A DNA stretch of 64,000 nt from Protonemura montana. Its lineage: Eukaryota; Arthropoda; Insecta; Plecoptera; Nemouridae. Positions within the stretch are counted from its first letter, which is position 1. Every line of letters begins with the position of its first letter. Made by a program: the position numbers and the translations under genes. The stretch lies in the NCBI GenBank assembly GCA_947568835.1, contig OX387608.1, positions 14,608,001 through 14,672,000 on the forward strand, read 5' to 3'. The notes below the pieces were generated by a model. The model had not been told where the DNA came from and ran no database searches. It saw only the letters and a program-made list of their open reading frames with translations. This document shows positions 33,401-43,223 of this stretch, in pieces.

Positions 33401-36398
33401 GAACCAGGGTTCGAGTCCCCATTCGGGCTCCAACTTTTTAGAGGCTAAAAATGTTCATAATAATAAAAAACTTTGCGAATTTCAAGAAAATGCAATTTAA
33501 ATCTAAATTTCACAGCCTCTAACCACTGCCCCAACTTACTTGAACTCCTGCGGCTCGGACTGCCCGACGCCGTACGCCAACACCGCGGCGGCAGGCTCAC
33601 CGATCACCTGCAGCACCTCAAACCCGGCCTCCTCCGCCGCGCGGGCGACCGCCTGGCGCGATGGCTGCGTGAAGTGCTGCGGTACGCAAAGCACGGCCTG
33701 CAAGTCCGAGTCTGCGCGTACTGAGCTCGATGCAATCGCTGCGGACGTGAGAGATTGATTGATTAGTGGTGTTTAACGATGCACTGTTTTGACATCTGGC
33801 CATGTGGCACTGGTCTAATTGCGTCGGTGAATGAGTAGTTGATGATGAGGATGAACTTAACCTAGCCTAAAAGGGAGGTGGGGAAACCTGGTGCCGGCAC
33901 GTAGCCTAACCCTGTCGAATAGCACCAAGGGGACCCCCGGCTTAACGTCCCTTCCGAAGGACGGTACAACATGAACAACAGGATTCCTCCACAAATCCAT
34001 GCTGTCGAGAGGTTGATTAGCAAGGCGAGTGAAGTTGCTGTACTAACTTTCATCCCTCTAACCTCTCTCCCGAACAGAACTGGTCGTTTGTACGATGGTC
34101 ACCCATCCAATACCTGACTCAGCAACGTGTTGCTTAACTTCGGTGATCTCATGAGAACCGGTGTTTCCAACACGCCAAACCGTTCGGTGCGTGAGAGAGA
34201 TTAGCGTTGGAAGTTAACCCCTGCTATGCGGCTGGGCAGAACGATGCTGAATAATTTGGCACACATTCAGCTAAGTGTGATTGCTGCCAAGGTGCAAGGG
34301 AATTGGGCCATATATCAGGGTGCTAAGTTTAAAGAATGTACAGGTGATTTATGAGCAATGCAGTAGCAAAAACGTATTGAAACTCTCTGTGGCTCTTTGG
34401 GGTAAGTGATACTAGAAGTTACCAGGTAATTAGGTTTTCCTATAATGTATTTAATTACAACAATTGCTGGAGGCTTGCAATGTCAGGTTCTGGTAATGGG
34501 TGCTTGCTGGTACATCACATTGATTGCTGAGTGAGAGTTTGCTAGTTTTATGAAGGTTTTTTAGTAAAAATACAGATAAAGTATAGATATGCAGCACAAA
34601 TAATTTCTTTAGATAGTTCTACAATTAGTTTGATAAAGTTATATAATGTAGTTTTTGTTACCAATGTACTGCACTAGATTTACTAAAAAATGATAACATT
34701 TGAATTTATCTGCCACTTCTAATAAATCAGGATATATCTAAACATATTTTTGGAATATCGATGAAATTTAACAAACCATTAATCATTTTTGTATATGAAC
34801 CCACATGAAAGAACTTGCATAAGATTTGTAGAATTTGAAAAAAATAAAAATAGACCTATATTTTTATGGGAATTGAATAACGAAAGGTTCTTTGGACATC
34901 TTTTTCGTAATATTTCCCAGATTGATCTGATTGGATTTAAATTATGTCAACATTTCCTACGGTGAAACAAAGCCTAATCCCAATTCTTCACACTGTAAAA
35001 AAGTTACAGTATACACGACCTGTCGAAGTTGAGAACAGAATGAGAAAAATTGACAAGTAATTTGGTGTAAGTCTCACTTTAGTTACTATCTAATTAATTT
35101 ACCTGCACACTAAATTTTCCAGTGCCCTGCCAAGCGGCATGAGTCTCGTACGTTTGTACTTTAAAATTAGAGTGCGCACGCAACAGGCAGATTTTCCAAA
35201 TTCAATTAACCAATATTAATTGAGCAACATCTTAAAGACAAAACATCCAGCCCATCGCTAAATTTACCGCCAATTAGCAACGACAATCTGTCATGCCAAA
35301 TAAATGCAATCAGCATTGCACAATGTTTATGTGTTTCTGATAGGTTCATCAACTCTTGGCCAGCATAGAAGGAACACTGCATTCCTTCATGGCACATTCT
35401 CAATCTACTACACCCAGGTACGATACACTTAGCCAGTAATTAAAAAAAGCTAGACAAAATCTAAAAATAGCTCCAGATTACTGTGCCAAATAGTGTGCCG
35501 TTTGTGTCCGGCAGTTATTGACCAATGTAATGACCTGCGGTTTTGCTAATTGCAAATTGATGTACCTAAAAAGGCTGTTGTGCCAATTAAGATAAAAATA
35601 AAAATTTGTAATAAATGTGTCACTCACAAAACATCTTTTTGAATATTGTTGCCGCAACGTCTTCTGGTGTGAAATGACAGTTCTTGTCGCCTCTTTTCAA
35701 CTCATATTTTATTGGTTCGGACTCGCGAATTATCTTGTAGACACTCGAGCGAATTAGATCCTCCAGTTCGGCATCGTCGATCTTTTCATTCATTAGTTTT
35801 TTGTTGTGAATCACAGTTGATAAGGAATTTCGATGGAGGCTTAATTTAGCTGACAATCCAACCACCTGAAGTAATCATAGAGAATAAATTAATCGTTTTT
35901 TTAACGTACAATTTATGAATATTAAAAGAAATGGTGGGAAAGTAAGTTGGCATTGGAACTTGGAAGTACATATCAACATTTAAATTTGATTTAGATTTAG
36001 GTTAAGGTAGCTACAACTCACCGTCTCAGATTCATTGAATGCAACGACAGCAGGAGTGACTCTGTCTCCTGAATCATTGGCAATAACATCAATTCTGCCC
36101 TCCTGAAATATGACAGAAATTTCTGAGTAGCTGATTACAGACCATGTGGCTGACAGAGATCTGATCAAGGGCCACATTAATTTCACACTAGCTTGAATGA
36201 TAAATTGTTCGAAAAATGTAAGCACATATTAAATTGCCAGTTTTCCGTACAACTTTACAGAGACCAGAAAATCTGAAGCTTATATTGAAATCATCGGCCA
36301 AACATTGTGAACTGATAAATTCAAAAGGTAATCCTAACCTTAAATAACGCTAGGCATGCCGATGTGTTGCCCAAGTGAATGCCGAATACAGCACTCAT
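27485..36398 (-). CDS. HSPA14: HSPA14-type Hsp70 (ribosome-associated complex subunit), ten exons, 518 aa
   Basis: Atypical cytosolic Hsp70 that, in animals, pairs with the J-protein DNAJC2 at the ribosome exit tunnel. Exons: 36398-36339, 36102-36022, 35865-35628, 33738-33540, 32737-32573, 31592-31334, 30474-30296, 29509-29320, 28846-28788, 27611-27485; every junction keeps phase. Marks: phosphate-loop [14 protein letters not shown] at the N-terminus, [14 protein letters not shown] (exon 2), [13 protein letters not shown] (exon 4), [13 protein letters not shown] (exon 5), MSRARFENL (exon 6), and [14 protein letters not shown] with [11 protein letters not shown] (exon 7). After the ATPase domain only a short substrate-binding part follows, ending KTEAPAS, as in HSPA14 (509 aa in humans) rather than in full Hsp70s. 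There is no EEVD tail. Introns are crowded with SINEs, LINE pieces and tandem repeats. Confidence 0.93.
27686..27731 (+). repeat. 46-bp solo tail of the TIR/tRNA-like retroposon between 12-bp direct repeats
   Basis: Contains only the palindromic GCAAGCGTTTGCAATT motif and the ATATTTCATCCTA end, flanked on both sides by ATCATGTAGGTT (27674-27685 and 27732-27743). It looks like an extremely 5'-truncated retroposition event. Intron 9 of HSPA14. Confidence 0.8.
28625..28772 (-). repeat. tRNA-headed SINE, second family (copy 1)
   Basis: On the minus strand: GGATAGCTCAGTTGGTAGAG (A box), an anticodon-type loop reading GGC, then GGTCCCGGGTTCG (B box) and CAGTCTAGCTTCCTTTCC. The same head occurs at 61026-61160. 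A C/T-rich stretch continues down to about 28200 and may be the body, but no second copy of that part exists in the window. HSPA14 intron 8. Confidence 0.75.
29515..29625 (-). repeat. tRNA-headed SINE-like copy abutting the HSPA14 exon 8 acceptor
   Basis: On the minus strand: GTGTGCCCAACTCGGCTTGC, then CACCCGACCTGCAAC and the B-box-like GGTCCTAGGTTCGTATCCC. The B box is only about 35 bp from the splice acceptor at 29510-29512, so part of the acceptor region may be repeat-derived. More diverged than the copy at 28625. Confidence 0.5.
29821..30185 (-). repeat. Repeat B, copy 2, with three internal 48-bp subrepeats
   Basis: Inverted match to 20556-20815. Its end (about 30043-30185) is a threefold tandem of a unit with AACATTAACGTTCTGCCTCT and ACCTGCACACTCAACG. 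HSPA14 intron 7. Confidence 0.75.
30576..30757 (+). repeat. Four tandem 45-bp units inside a LINE remnant
   Basis: Units start at 30576 (47 bp), 30623, 30668 and 30713 (45 bp each) with GTACCTCCCTAGGTACAAT and ATGGGCCATCAGGCC. Because 45 is a multiple of three, the frame [13 protein letters not shown] is repeated and stays open. HSPA14 intron 6, opposite strand. Confidence 0.9.
30758..30860 (+). pseudogene. LINE ORF2 C-terminal relic
   Basis: In frame with the 45-bp units it reads [18 protein letters not shown], the RLWN-LP motif typical of the end of Jockey/CR1-type ORF2. It ends with IN and a stop at about 30851. An A+T-rich stretch with AATAAA follows. Confidence 0.6.
31690..31775 (+). 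repeat. Repeat C, copy 1
   Basis: Shares AAAGTCAGAGAGCCAGCG and GCAAACGAGACGGCAACATG with copies at 41820, 44010, 55295 and 60850. In HSPA14 intron 5, just upstream of the exon 6 acceptor. Confidence 0.6.
31842..32268 (-). pseudogene. LINE (non-LTR) ORF2 C-terminal fragment
   Basis: An open frame of 140 codons reads [52 protein letters not shown] and [20 protein letters not shown], in the order found at the end of Jockey/CR1-type ORF2. The reverse transcriptase catalytic part is absent. The frame is still open, so this copy is younger than the one at 7455. Same strand as the host gene, HSPA14 intron 5. Confidence 0.85.
32455..32560 (-). repeat. Repeat B, partial copy 3
   Basis: Matches the part of repeat B with TTTTTGTCGGTAAAGTAGTC, CATCTTTCACGCAGAAACTG and one 48-bp subunit. 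It abuts the donor side of HSPA14 exon 5. Confidence 0.7.
32995..33112 (+). pseudogene. LINE ORF2 C-terminal relic (RLWN-LP)
   Basis: One frame reads [20 protein letters not shown] then [15 protein letters not shown], resembling the relic at 30758. Short and decayed; HSPA14 intron 4. Confidence 0.55.
33238..33512 (+). repeat. TIR/tRNA-like retroposon with a tail at both ends
   Basis: Starts with a reverse-oriented tail (AAATTGCAAACGCTTGCAAT, GCGCGGGGTATTTT). It continues with TCTGTCATTCTCATCAAATA and the tRNA-like segment (about 33367-33431; CTTAGAGCAACACCCGGAAC, GGGTTCGAGTCCCC), and ends with a degraded forward tail. HSPA14 intron 3, about 28 bp from the exon 4 donor. Confidence 0.8.
33755..34189 (-). 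repeat. Full-length 5S-derived SINE with 9-bp target-site duplication, 13 bp from the HSPA14 exon 4 acceptor
   Basis: Read on the minus strand: 5S-like head (CACCGAACGGTTTGGCGTG, GAGATCACCGAAGTTAAGCA, GTATTGGATGGGTGACCATC), middle with TCTCGACAGCATGGATTTG and CCTTCGGAAGGGACGTTAAG, then GTGCCGGCACCAGG and the ATCAATCAATC tail. CGTGAGAGA flanks it on both sides (33746-33754 and 34190-34198). It is in the sense orientation of the host gene. Confidence 0.92.
34200..35620 (-). other. HSPA14 intron 3, remainder
   Basis: A+T-rich intron sequence without recognised repeats or RNA genes. Confidence 0.55.
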
Positions 36399-36399
36399 T

Positions 36400-37980
36400 T
36401 TTAGTAATTGTAGTTAAAAAAAGAACAGAATTGAATGAATGAAAAACGCTGTTTGCTATTGTGCTGAGTAGACTTATACTAAACGTCGTCCCACGTGTAT
36501 TTCACTCAAAGAATTTTGAAACACTGCTTCTACACCGTACACTCGGGGATTGAACTAGGACCTCTCATCTGGCTAGTGCCAAAACTTCGCGCTGCACCAA
36601 GTGCTGCTCCACGGCCTTATGGAGCGACTTTGTCAGTGATGGTGGAAAGATTTGAAAATCGAAGATGTGTTGATCTATTTTAAAATGCACGTTCTTTATT
36701 TATTGTTTTTGACCATTTACATTCTGACCGATCGTTAACATTAAGAAATCTGTTGAAAGTTCACCCAGATGTAAGTCTTTCACATGTATTCTTAAAGTTA
36801 GATTCAAAATTTGAAATGATAATCTGATCTCATGTAGGGGGCTCGACGGTCGATACTGAAAAAAAAGAACACATCAATTATTTGAAAAGTATTCTAGATT
36901 TTTGTAAAAAGGGCGAAACCATGTTTCTGTCTTTACGGCTTCGATGGTTCGCTTAAACTGTGTAATAACAATAATTTAGCATTGCCAGAATAAATTGGCT
37001 AAATTAATTCAGACTTACTTGCCTTTTTGTGGGCAATCAAGACTTGTCAAGGGACAAGGACCTGTCAATAAAAAAAACACAATTATTCAGGTGACTGCAC
37101 ACCGTCACGCTTCAGAGATATTCTAAAAAAATTCAGTCTGACTCTAATTTCATTTTCGTATTATTTCGTATACAATTCGATATAGATTTTTTGAACAATA
37201 TAAAAAATTAGGAAAAAATGTGTTTGACGTAGGAATTGTAAAGGTCTCTTTTGGAAATTCCCAATTGAAACTTCGCGAACATCATTTAAAAGTCATACAC
37301 TTTACATGATGATCGCATAATGGTATCTTAATTGATATTTAGAACCGCAGAAAAAATGGCAGACCAACCGTACTGACAATTAGTATTCAATAATCTAGTT
37401 CTAATATCAAACTGTCTTCAACAGCTGACTGTTTTACCGACAAAAATGAAAAACGTAACTAGATGGAGTCGCCGTCGTTTCGAGCGTTAAAAAATGTCCA
37501 GCATTTTAGACAGGTTTTACACTAAATTAAAGTGAATTAATCCTAACCTCAACGACTGATTTACATTTATCTACATAGTTGAGTGGTTGTTTTCAGAGCA
37601 ATGGTTTGATGTTATGACGTGTTTTTCGGTTTTGCTCTGCGTTGAACAGGTTTGCGACCCTAGGTATTACAAAATACATGTTTTACAAAACGATTGCCAG
37701 GGCGGAATGGGAGGACACCCTGAAATTTTCATGAAAAAACATAAACAATATCATTCTCCTGAAGATGACGAGAGCCGTGCCTCGCCGAGACGTTGAGACA
37801 TTAAACGCTTTAGAGGGCAACAAACCTCTTCAACGCAGAGCAAAACCGAAAAACACATCAAAACTATCTACTTACATGTTAAGCACAGGTTTGTGGCATG
37901 GCTGGTACTCTGACTATGCATGTAAACTCAATGCTATACGCTCTTATGAATAAATACTTTTTAAAAAGCTGTGTCGAAAA
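36400..37980 (+). other. Intergenic upstream of HSPA14, no gene seen
   Basis: Presumed promoter side of HSPA14. No TATA-like element or conserved protein segment stood out. Confidence 0.5.
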
Positions 37981-37987
37981 GCTGTGT

Positions 37988-38260
37988 GATTTAAATTGCA
38001 AGCGTTTGCAATTTAAATAAGATTTCATCCTAATACAGCAACGAATCCAACATCAAATTGGAGTTATTCGAGTTTGACATGTTGTGACGTGATAGAGCGT
38101 CACTAGAATTAGAGTGACTGTGAGTATTCACAGCCTCATGGTTCTACTCCTTGGAGAACTGTCATTCTCATCAAATACACTAAAATCGTCTCAAAAAGCC
38201 AGTGTCCAAGTAGCTCAATGGGTTAGAGCAACTCCCGCGACATGTGGAGATCTGTGTCGA
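37988..38260 (+). repeat. TIR/tRNA-like retroposon, rearranged copy
   Basis: A forward tail (GCAAGCGTTTGCAATTTAAA, GATTTCATCC) is followed, not preceded, by the body (CAAATTGGAGTTATTCGAG, GTCACTAGAATTAGAGTGAC, GTCATTCTCATCAAATACAC) and the tRNA-like start (GTCCAAGTAGCTCAATGGG). It then breaks off. Confidence 0.7.
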
Positions 38261-38838
38261 CCATTTTTGTTGGTGGTTCTTATCCTAAAATCACTGTAGC
38301 TATTTGATTCTGAAAGAAAAATTCTGAAATCGAAATAATTTTACAGCTTGTGTTATGAAATATTTATACTCTTTTGTTTATTATTTACAATGAAAGCATA
38401 TCGAGTTGGATCTAAAAAGCACCCTCATTTAGTTTCAAACATTTTGTGTAAATAAACACTTGCATCTCATCTCTTTGACGCTCTTTCTTGGCTACAATGC
38501 GACGCCGACCACTGCAAGGGTCGCATCCCCATTCTGTTGGCCCTTCGACTTTGACAGCGATACCCCTGCGAAGCCCTGTCTGAGATAAAGGGGAGCATGG
38601 GCACATCCCTTGGTATGTCTCTTCTGTAAACAATAGCAATCGTACAAGAAGAAGTGTGAAACTTATAAGCAATTACTTCTATGAAGCCATCGAGAAAGTC
38701 GTTACTGTTTCTCGAAAATCTTCAAGCCATATGTTTTAACAGTTACGGTATATCTGAAAATCGCAGAGACAGGAACGCACAAAAGAGAGTTTTAGCTCAC
38801 ATTACCGCAGGTAAAATACTTAAAAATGGATCTCAAAT

Positions 38839-38862
38839 GGATATATATATATATATATATAT
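38839..38862 (+). repeat. (AT)n microsatellite
   Basis: About twelve AT units in intergenic DNA. Confidence 0.9.
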
Positions 38863-39010
38863 AGTGTTTGTATAGTGTTAATAACAAGGAAAAACAAGTG
38901 CCGGAAAATTGGTGAGCTTTCCAGAAAAATGAAAAATAGAATCCTTGGCACAAGCACCGCAAAAACACGAGCTAAAAGTCCGTTATTTTTTTACCTAATG
39001 AGTTTTTTTC

Positions 39011-39376
39011 CTATTTAAATTGCAAACGCTTGCAATGCGCGGGGTATTTTATTATGATGAACACTATAACCGTCTCAAAAATTGATGCCCAACGGGGACA
39101 CGAACCTCGATCTCCACTTCTCGCGAGTGTTGTTCCAACCAATTGAACTACTTGGACACTGGCTTTTTGAGACGATTTTAGTGTATTTGATGAGAATGAC
39201 AGTTCTCCAAGGAGTAGAACCAAGAGGCTGTGAGTACTCCCAGTCACTCTGATTCTAGTGACGCTATAACACGTCACAACCTGCCAAACTCGAATATTGA
39301 AATTTGAGTATGGAAATTGGGCGCATTTTATTTATTTAAAATCTTATTTAAATTGCGAACGCTTGCAATGCACGTT
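39011..39376 (-). repeat. TIR/tRNA-like retroposon, long copy flanked by two same-orientation tails
   Basis: Reverse-oriented tail at 39014-39050, inverted-repeat arm (GAACACTATAACCGTCTC), tRNA-like segment on the minus strand (about 39085-39158), body (TCAAATACACTAAAATCGTC and TAGTGACGCTATAACACGTC). A second reverse-oriented tail follows at about 39340-39376. Suggests nesting of two insertions. Confidence 0.8.
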
Positions 39377-39430
39377 ACAGCGCTTTGCCTCCACTAAATG
39401 CTACGCATGATCAGCTATTTCCCTTATATC

Positions 39431-39679
39431 TTAACCTGGAATTGCTGTACCATACAACGCCTCACAAAAGAGAATACAATCCCAACTATTCCTGTCCAGC
39501 GCTTTGACTCCTGCTGCCCGTCGCCACGTCGGCAGCCTCCTGCGGTTCCTGGACTTGCGCCCAGACCCCAGGTGGCTCTTGTCAGGGTCCAGGTGGACGC
39601 TGTCTGGACGCCTCGGGCGCCGCGACGCCGCCATCGTCGGGACGAGGGGGCATGATTCATCTGGATCGGTCAGTAACAA
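39431..39679 (-). other. G+C-rich open segment, possible exon of unknown gene
   Basis: An abrupt G+C-rich island in A+T-rich DNA. Two overlapping minus-strand frames are open for about 80 codons each; one reads MAASRRPRRPDSVHLDPDKS and continues basic. A potential acceptor (CCGATCCAG) lies at its right end. No family was recognised and neither frame is clearly preferred; it could be an exon or a G+C-rich repeat. Confidence 0.25.
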
Positions 39680-39830
39680 GACTAGATTTTTTATTTTTAA
39701 TGCTCAGTATATTTTCGTCAAGAGATGTTTAGATTTAAAATAAAATAGTGTGTTATAATTATTTAAAAATAATTTAGATTTTTACCAGTAGAAACCAAGT
39801 ATCAAATTAAATTGTACTTCCTCTGCCTTA

Positions 39831-40150
39831 TTGATTGATTGATATGAGGCGATATTTTGACAATGGGCCCTGTGGCACTGGGGTAATGGAGTCGGTTTAT
39901 GATTGGAAAATGATGAACATAGCCTAGCATAGAAGAGAAGAGGGGAAACCCGGTGCCGTTATGTAGCTTGCTCCTATCGAAGAGCATCAAGGGGACCACC
40001 GGTTCCAATACCTAACCTAAAGTGCAGTGTTACTTAACTTCGGTGATCTCATAAGAGCCGGTGTTTCCAAAACGCCAAGCCGTTCGGTGGTCACCCATTC
40101 AATACCTGACCCAGCGCAGTGTTGCTTAACTTCAATGATCCCACGAGAAC
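39831..40150 (-). repeat. 5S-derived SINE (copy 6), middle deleted, head doubled
   Basis: ATCA-rich tail at 39831-39843, shortened body lacking most of the middle, then two successive 5S-like heads (about 40000-40070 and 40075-40150). Element A interrupts the head side at about 40152. Confidence 0.8.
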
Positions 40151-40151
40151 C

Positions 40152-40460
40152 GATGTGTTCGGGATTTTATTTCAGAAAATACATACCTAATACATTCTTT
40201 TTTGAGTTCTTGACCTTGATTATTTAATTTAGATGCATTTAGGATGCTTGAACTAGGTAATTGTTATAATTTTGTGTGGTTCTTTTGTTTTTGGAAAATT
40301 GTCGGGACAGCTCTAACCCTTGAAGAAGTAATTAGTACATGTTACGAAATGTCGGGAAATTTAGTTGTCCTTTACTTAGCATTCAAAACCCAGTTCAAAT
40401 AGTTTTTCTTAAAACTAGTGCTAAGGATAAATCAAGTAGACATGAGTCTAAAAACCATCA
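40152..40460 (+). repeat. Element A inserted next to 5S-like SINE heads
   Basis: Matches 25123-25453 from TGTTCGGGATTTTATTTCAG to GAGTCTAAAAACCATCA. The CACATAATTGG start is missing. Confidence 0.8.
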
Positions 40461-40576
40461 TGAGAGCCGGTGTTTCCAAAACGTCAAGCCGTTTGGTGGT
40501 CACCCATCCAATACCTGACCTAGCGCAGTGTTGCTTAACTTCGGTGATCGAGCGAAAACCACTGTTTGCAAACCAT
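40461..40576 (-). repeat. 5S-like SINE head fragment
   Basis: Reverse-oriented head (GAGCCGGTGTTTCCAAAACG, GGTGGTCACCCATCCAATAC, GCGCAGTGTTGCTTAACTTC). Probably the continuation of the SINE at 39831 split by element A. Confidence 0.75.
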
Positions 40577-40779
40577 CTAAATCTTTTGGTGCATTTTTAT
40601 AAAAAAAAAAACGAGCGAAGAAAATTCCGATGTAAAAAGTAACTATAATTACAACATCTAAACCTCCTGTTAATTACGTTAACAAAGTCCCATTGCTAAA
40701 TATCGATACTTTTGCGTTTTTGGAGTAAACTTAACAACTCTTCTCCAAGACCACATCTCCACCTCCACAACGGCGTCCC

Positions 40780-40995
40780 CTACAACTCAGTCCTCTCGAC
40801 ACAGGGTACCACGCCCTCGTGTGTGCACTCTGTTCCCACGGGACAACGCACTGACACGGCAGAGTTGGGAACAAACTGAAGACCGGAAGTCCAAGCCACA
40901 CAATCCTTGTAGTGCTGAGAGTCCACGCAAGTCCAGCCACCGTCGGAGCACTCAGACGTCTCGTCGTCGATCATGTCGACCGCGGACAGTGAAGT
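40780..40995 (-). CDS. Cys-rich, probably secreted protein, terminal exon (71 codons)
   Basis: Unrecognised product; G+C-rich against its surroundings. The exon follows an acceptor (ATATTCCACCAG) and reads TSLSAVDMIDDETSECSDGG, then WTCVDSQHYKDCVAW, RCPVGTECTHEGVVPC and ERTEL-stop. Six Cys have spacing C-6-C-8-C-18-C-5-C-7-C. The C-D--Y--C and CP-GT-C pieces resemble small arthropod peritrophin/chitin-binding-type proteins, but the spacing is not that of the canonical CBM14 domain, so chitin binding is only a guess. An ATG exon with a hydrophobic start (MSSLLALICTTCF, 41616-41576) and a good GTAAGT donor lies upstream. However, a direct join would create a TGA at the junction, so the link is unproven. 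Confidence 0.55.
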   Translation of the reverse strand, partial: TSLSAVDMIDDETSECSDGGWTCVDSQHYKDCVAWTSGLQFVPNSAVSVRCPVGTECTHEGVVPCVERTEL

Positions 40996-41040
40996 CTGGT
41001 GGAATATTTGAGTGAATATTTTGCAATGTCTTACCAAATC

Positions 41041-41556
41041 GAACGGTATTGGATATACCGGTTCTCGTGAGATCACCAAAGTTAAGTAACACTGCGCTGG
41101 GTCAGGTATTGTTTGGGTGACCATCATACACATGACCAGTTCTGTTCGGGAGAGAGGTTGGAGGGATGAAAGTTCAGCAACACTGCGCTGGGTCAGGTAT
41201 TGAATAGTTGACCATCATACACATGACCAGTTCTGTTCGGGAGAGAGGTTGGAGGGATGAAATTTAGTACAGCATCTTTACTCGCCTTGCTTATCAACCT
41301 CTCAACAGCATGGATTTGGGGAGGAATCCTGTTGTTCGAGTTGTATGGTCTTTCAAATGGGAAGCCGGTAGTCACCTTGGTGCTTTTCGACAGGAGTTGG
41401 CACCGAGTTTTCTCTCATCGTTCCAGGTTATGTTAGGTTCATCACCATCCTCATCATCACCCACTCATTTATCCTAACCGACGCCATTAGAGCAGTGGCA
41501 CATTACCCGTTAAAGAAACAATTTGTCTATTAACAGAACAAATAAAATCAATCAAG
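41041..41556 (+). repeat. 5S-derived SINE (copy 7) with duplicated head
   Basis: Full length with the first part repeated: the block GCAACACTGCGCTGGGTCAG ... GAGAGAGGTTGGAGGGATGA occurs at about 41088-41169 and again at about 41172-41260. The middle block CCTTCGGAAGG is decayed (TCTTTCAAATGG). The tail is short (AAATCAATCAA). Confidence 0.88.
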
Positions 41557-41819
41557 TAACGCCGGGTCACTTACCAGAAAGCAAGTGGTACATATCAGAG
41601 CAAGCAATGAAGACATCGTCGATAGGTTGCAACTGTCTGGCTTGCATTGCGTACTGAGGTAAATCACGCATCAAAGAGAACAATTGCTCGAGATAAGGAT
41701 CGAGCAAACAGATCGCGTTAGATAATTTGGTGACATGAACAATTGTTTTCAGATACTTTGAGGTGACATCTTAGTTGTCATGATAGGTATTAGAGTTTTT
41801 TTTTTGTGTGGTTACATTG

Positions 41820-41940
41820 AGTTTATAGGTATTGTCAGAGGACCAGCGTTAATTTTTAAATTCCTGCTTAGCAAACGAGCCGGCAACATGTGGTAACGGT
41901 AGATACCGCTCGATGGCGCTTGCGACCGTTTTCTTATGGG
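41820..41940 (+). repeat. Repeat C, copy 2
   Basis: Contains GCAAACGAGCCGGCAACATG, TGGTAACGGTAG and CGATGGCGCTTGCGACCG. Other copies are near 31690, 44010, 55295 and 60850. Confidence 0.65.
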
Positions 41941-42257
41941 GTTCATGGGCTGGGTCCCTGCTCCGAAAGAAATTAAAAAATAAATTATTTGAAAGCAAAT
42001 ATACAAATTGTAAAAAGGAATTGTGGTGTATTTAACGGGTTTACTCTGTTGAGATTTACTTGCGAGTTGCGACCCTAAAAAGAATTTAAAATTTATCCTA
42101 TCCGAAATTATCGGAAATTTGAAATTAAAATCTCATTCTGGATTTGACTCAGCGCCCAGAGATTTGGGGTCCAAAACGCCAATTTTAATTTTTTTTCAGT
42201 TAAATGGAGTGGCCCATTGCCAGCAATGGAAAAAATCAATCTCATTTGATTTCTTAT

Positions 42258-42599
42258 AATGGTTTTTAGACTCATGTCTACTTGATGTAAACTTAGCACT
42301 AGTTTTAACAAAAACTATTTGAAGTGGGTTTTGAATGCTAAGTGAAGAACAACTAAATTTCCCAACGTTTCGTAACATGTGCCTGTTACTTCTTCAAGGG
42401 TTAGAGCAGTCCTGACAATTTTCCGATAACAAAAGAACCACATAAAATTATAACAATTACCAAGTTCAAGCTTCCTAAATGCATCTAAATAAAATAATCA
42501 GGGTCAATAACTAAAAAACTAATGTAGTTTGTATTTTCTGAAATAAAATCCCGAACAAATTGGCGTTTTTTTACTAACTAACCAATTATGTGTATGGAA
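42258..42599 (-). repeat. Element A, full-length copy
   Basis: Reverse complement begins ACATAATTGGTTAGTTAGT and ends GAGTCTAAAAACCAT, matching both ends of the copy at 25123. No clear target-site duplication was found. Confidence 0.8.
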
Positions 42600-43215
42600 A
42601 ATTCAGCTGGAAAAAAAAGGTTACATAATTTGGGTCCCTGTGCCTATAAAAGCTTATGCAACGAGCACAAGCCAGTAAATTATGTACCTCCAGAGCTTCG
42701 TCGGCAGCTGTTTGATAACTCAATCTCGCTGTCGGCATGAACCATTGCTGTTTTCCCAGCTAATTGAAGGCGAGAGCAATCGAGCACGTGATTAGCAAAG
42801 CCAGGGCGATCAATCGCCGGGTCAAGATGGAAAGAAGGCGTTGATTATTTCGAATCTTTCACAGTTCCTGCATTTATTTCTGCCAGACAAAGAACGCTTT
42901 ACATTTCAGTATGTTCTGCACTTACAAATAAATTGGCTTTCACACAAGCTTCCTGAACGAAATCTCCACAACCGTAAAGACATTTCGTTTTACAAATAAA
43001 TAAAATAAATATTATCTATAAATACCAAATTATAAAAATTAAACTAACCTAAAATAGCTTCTCAGCGTTAGGTACTGTAGGCTGGATACAAAATTTAATA
43101 GGGTGGTTATTATATTTGATCTGCACATCGTACCGACTTACCGACACAACTTTACCGTTCCTCTTCCTAAACTCAAACGTGTATAAGATCATTTTCGTTG
43201 CCAATTTTGAATACA
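42600..43215 (+). other. Intergenic, no gene seen
   Basis: No recognised protein, RNA or repeat shared within the window, downstream of the bHLH gene. Confidence 0.5.
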
Positions 43216-43223
43216 AAAAATAA

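Noticed and set aside
36525-36625. A tRNA-derived SINE on the minus strand
   Set aside because: Weak A- and B-box resemblance in a single copy, with no relatives in the window; not enough to annotate.
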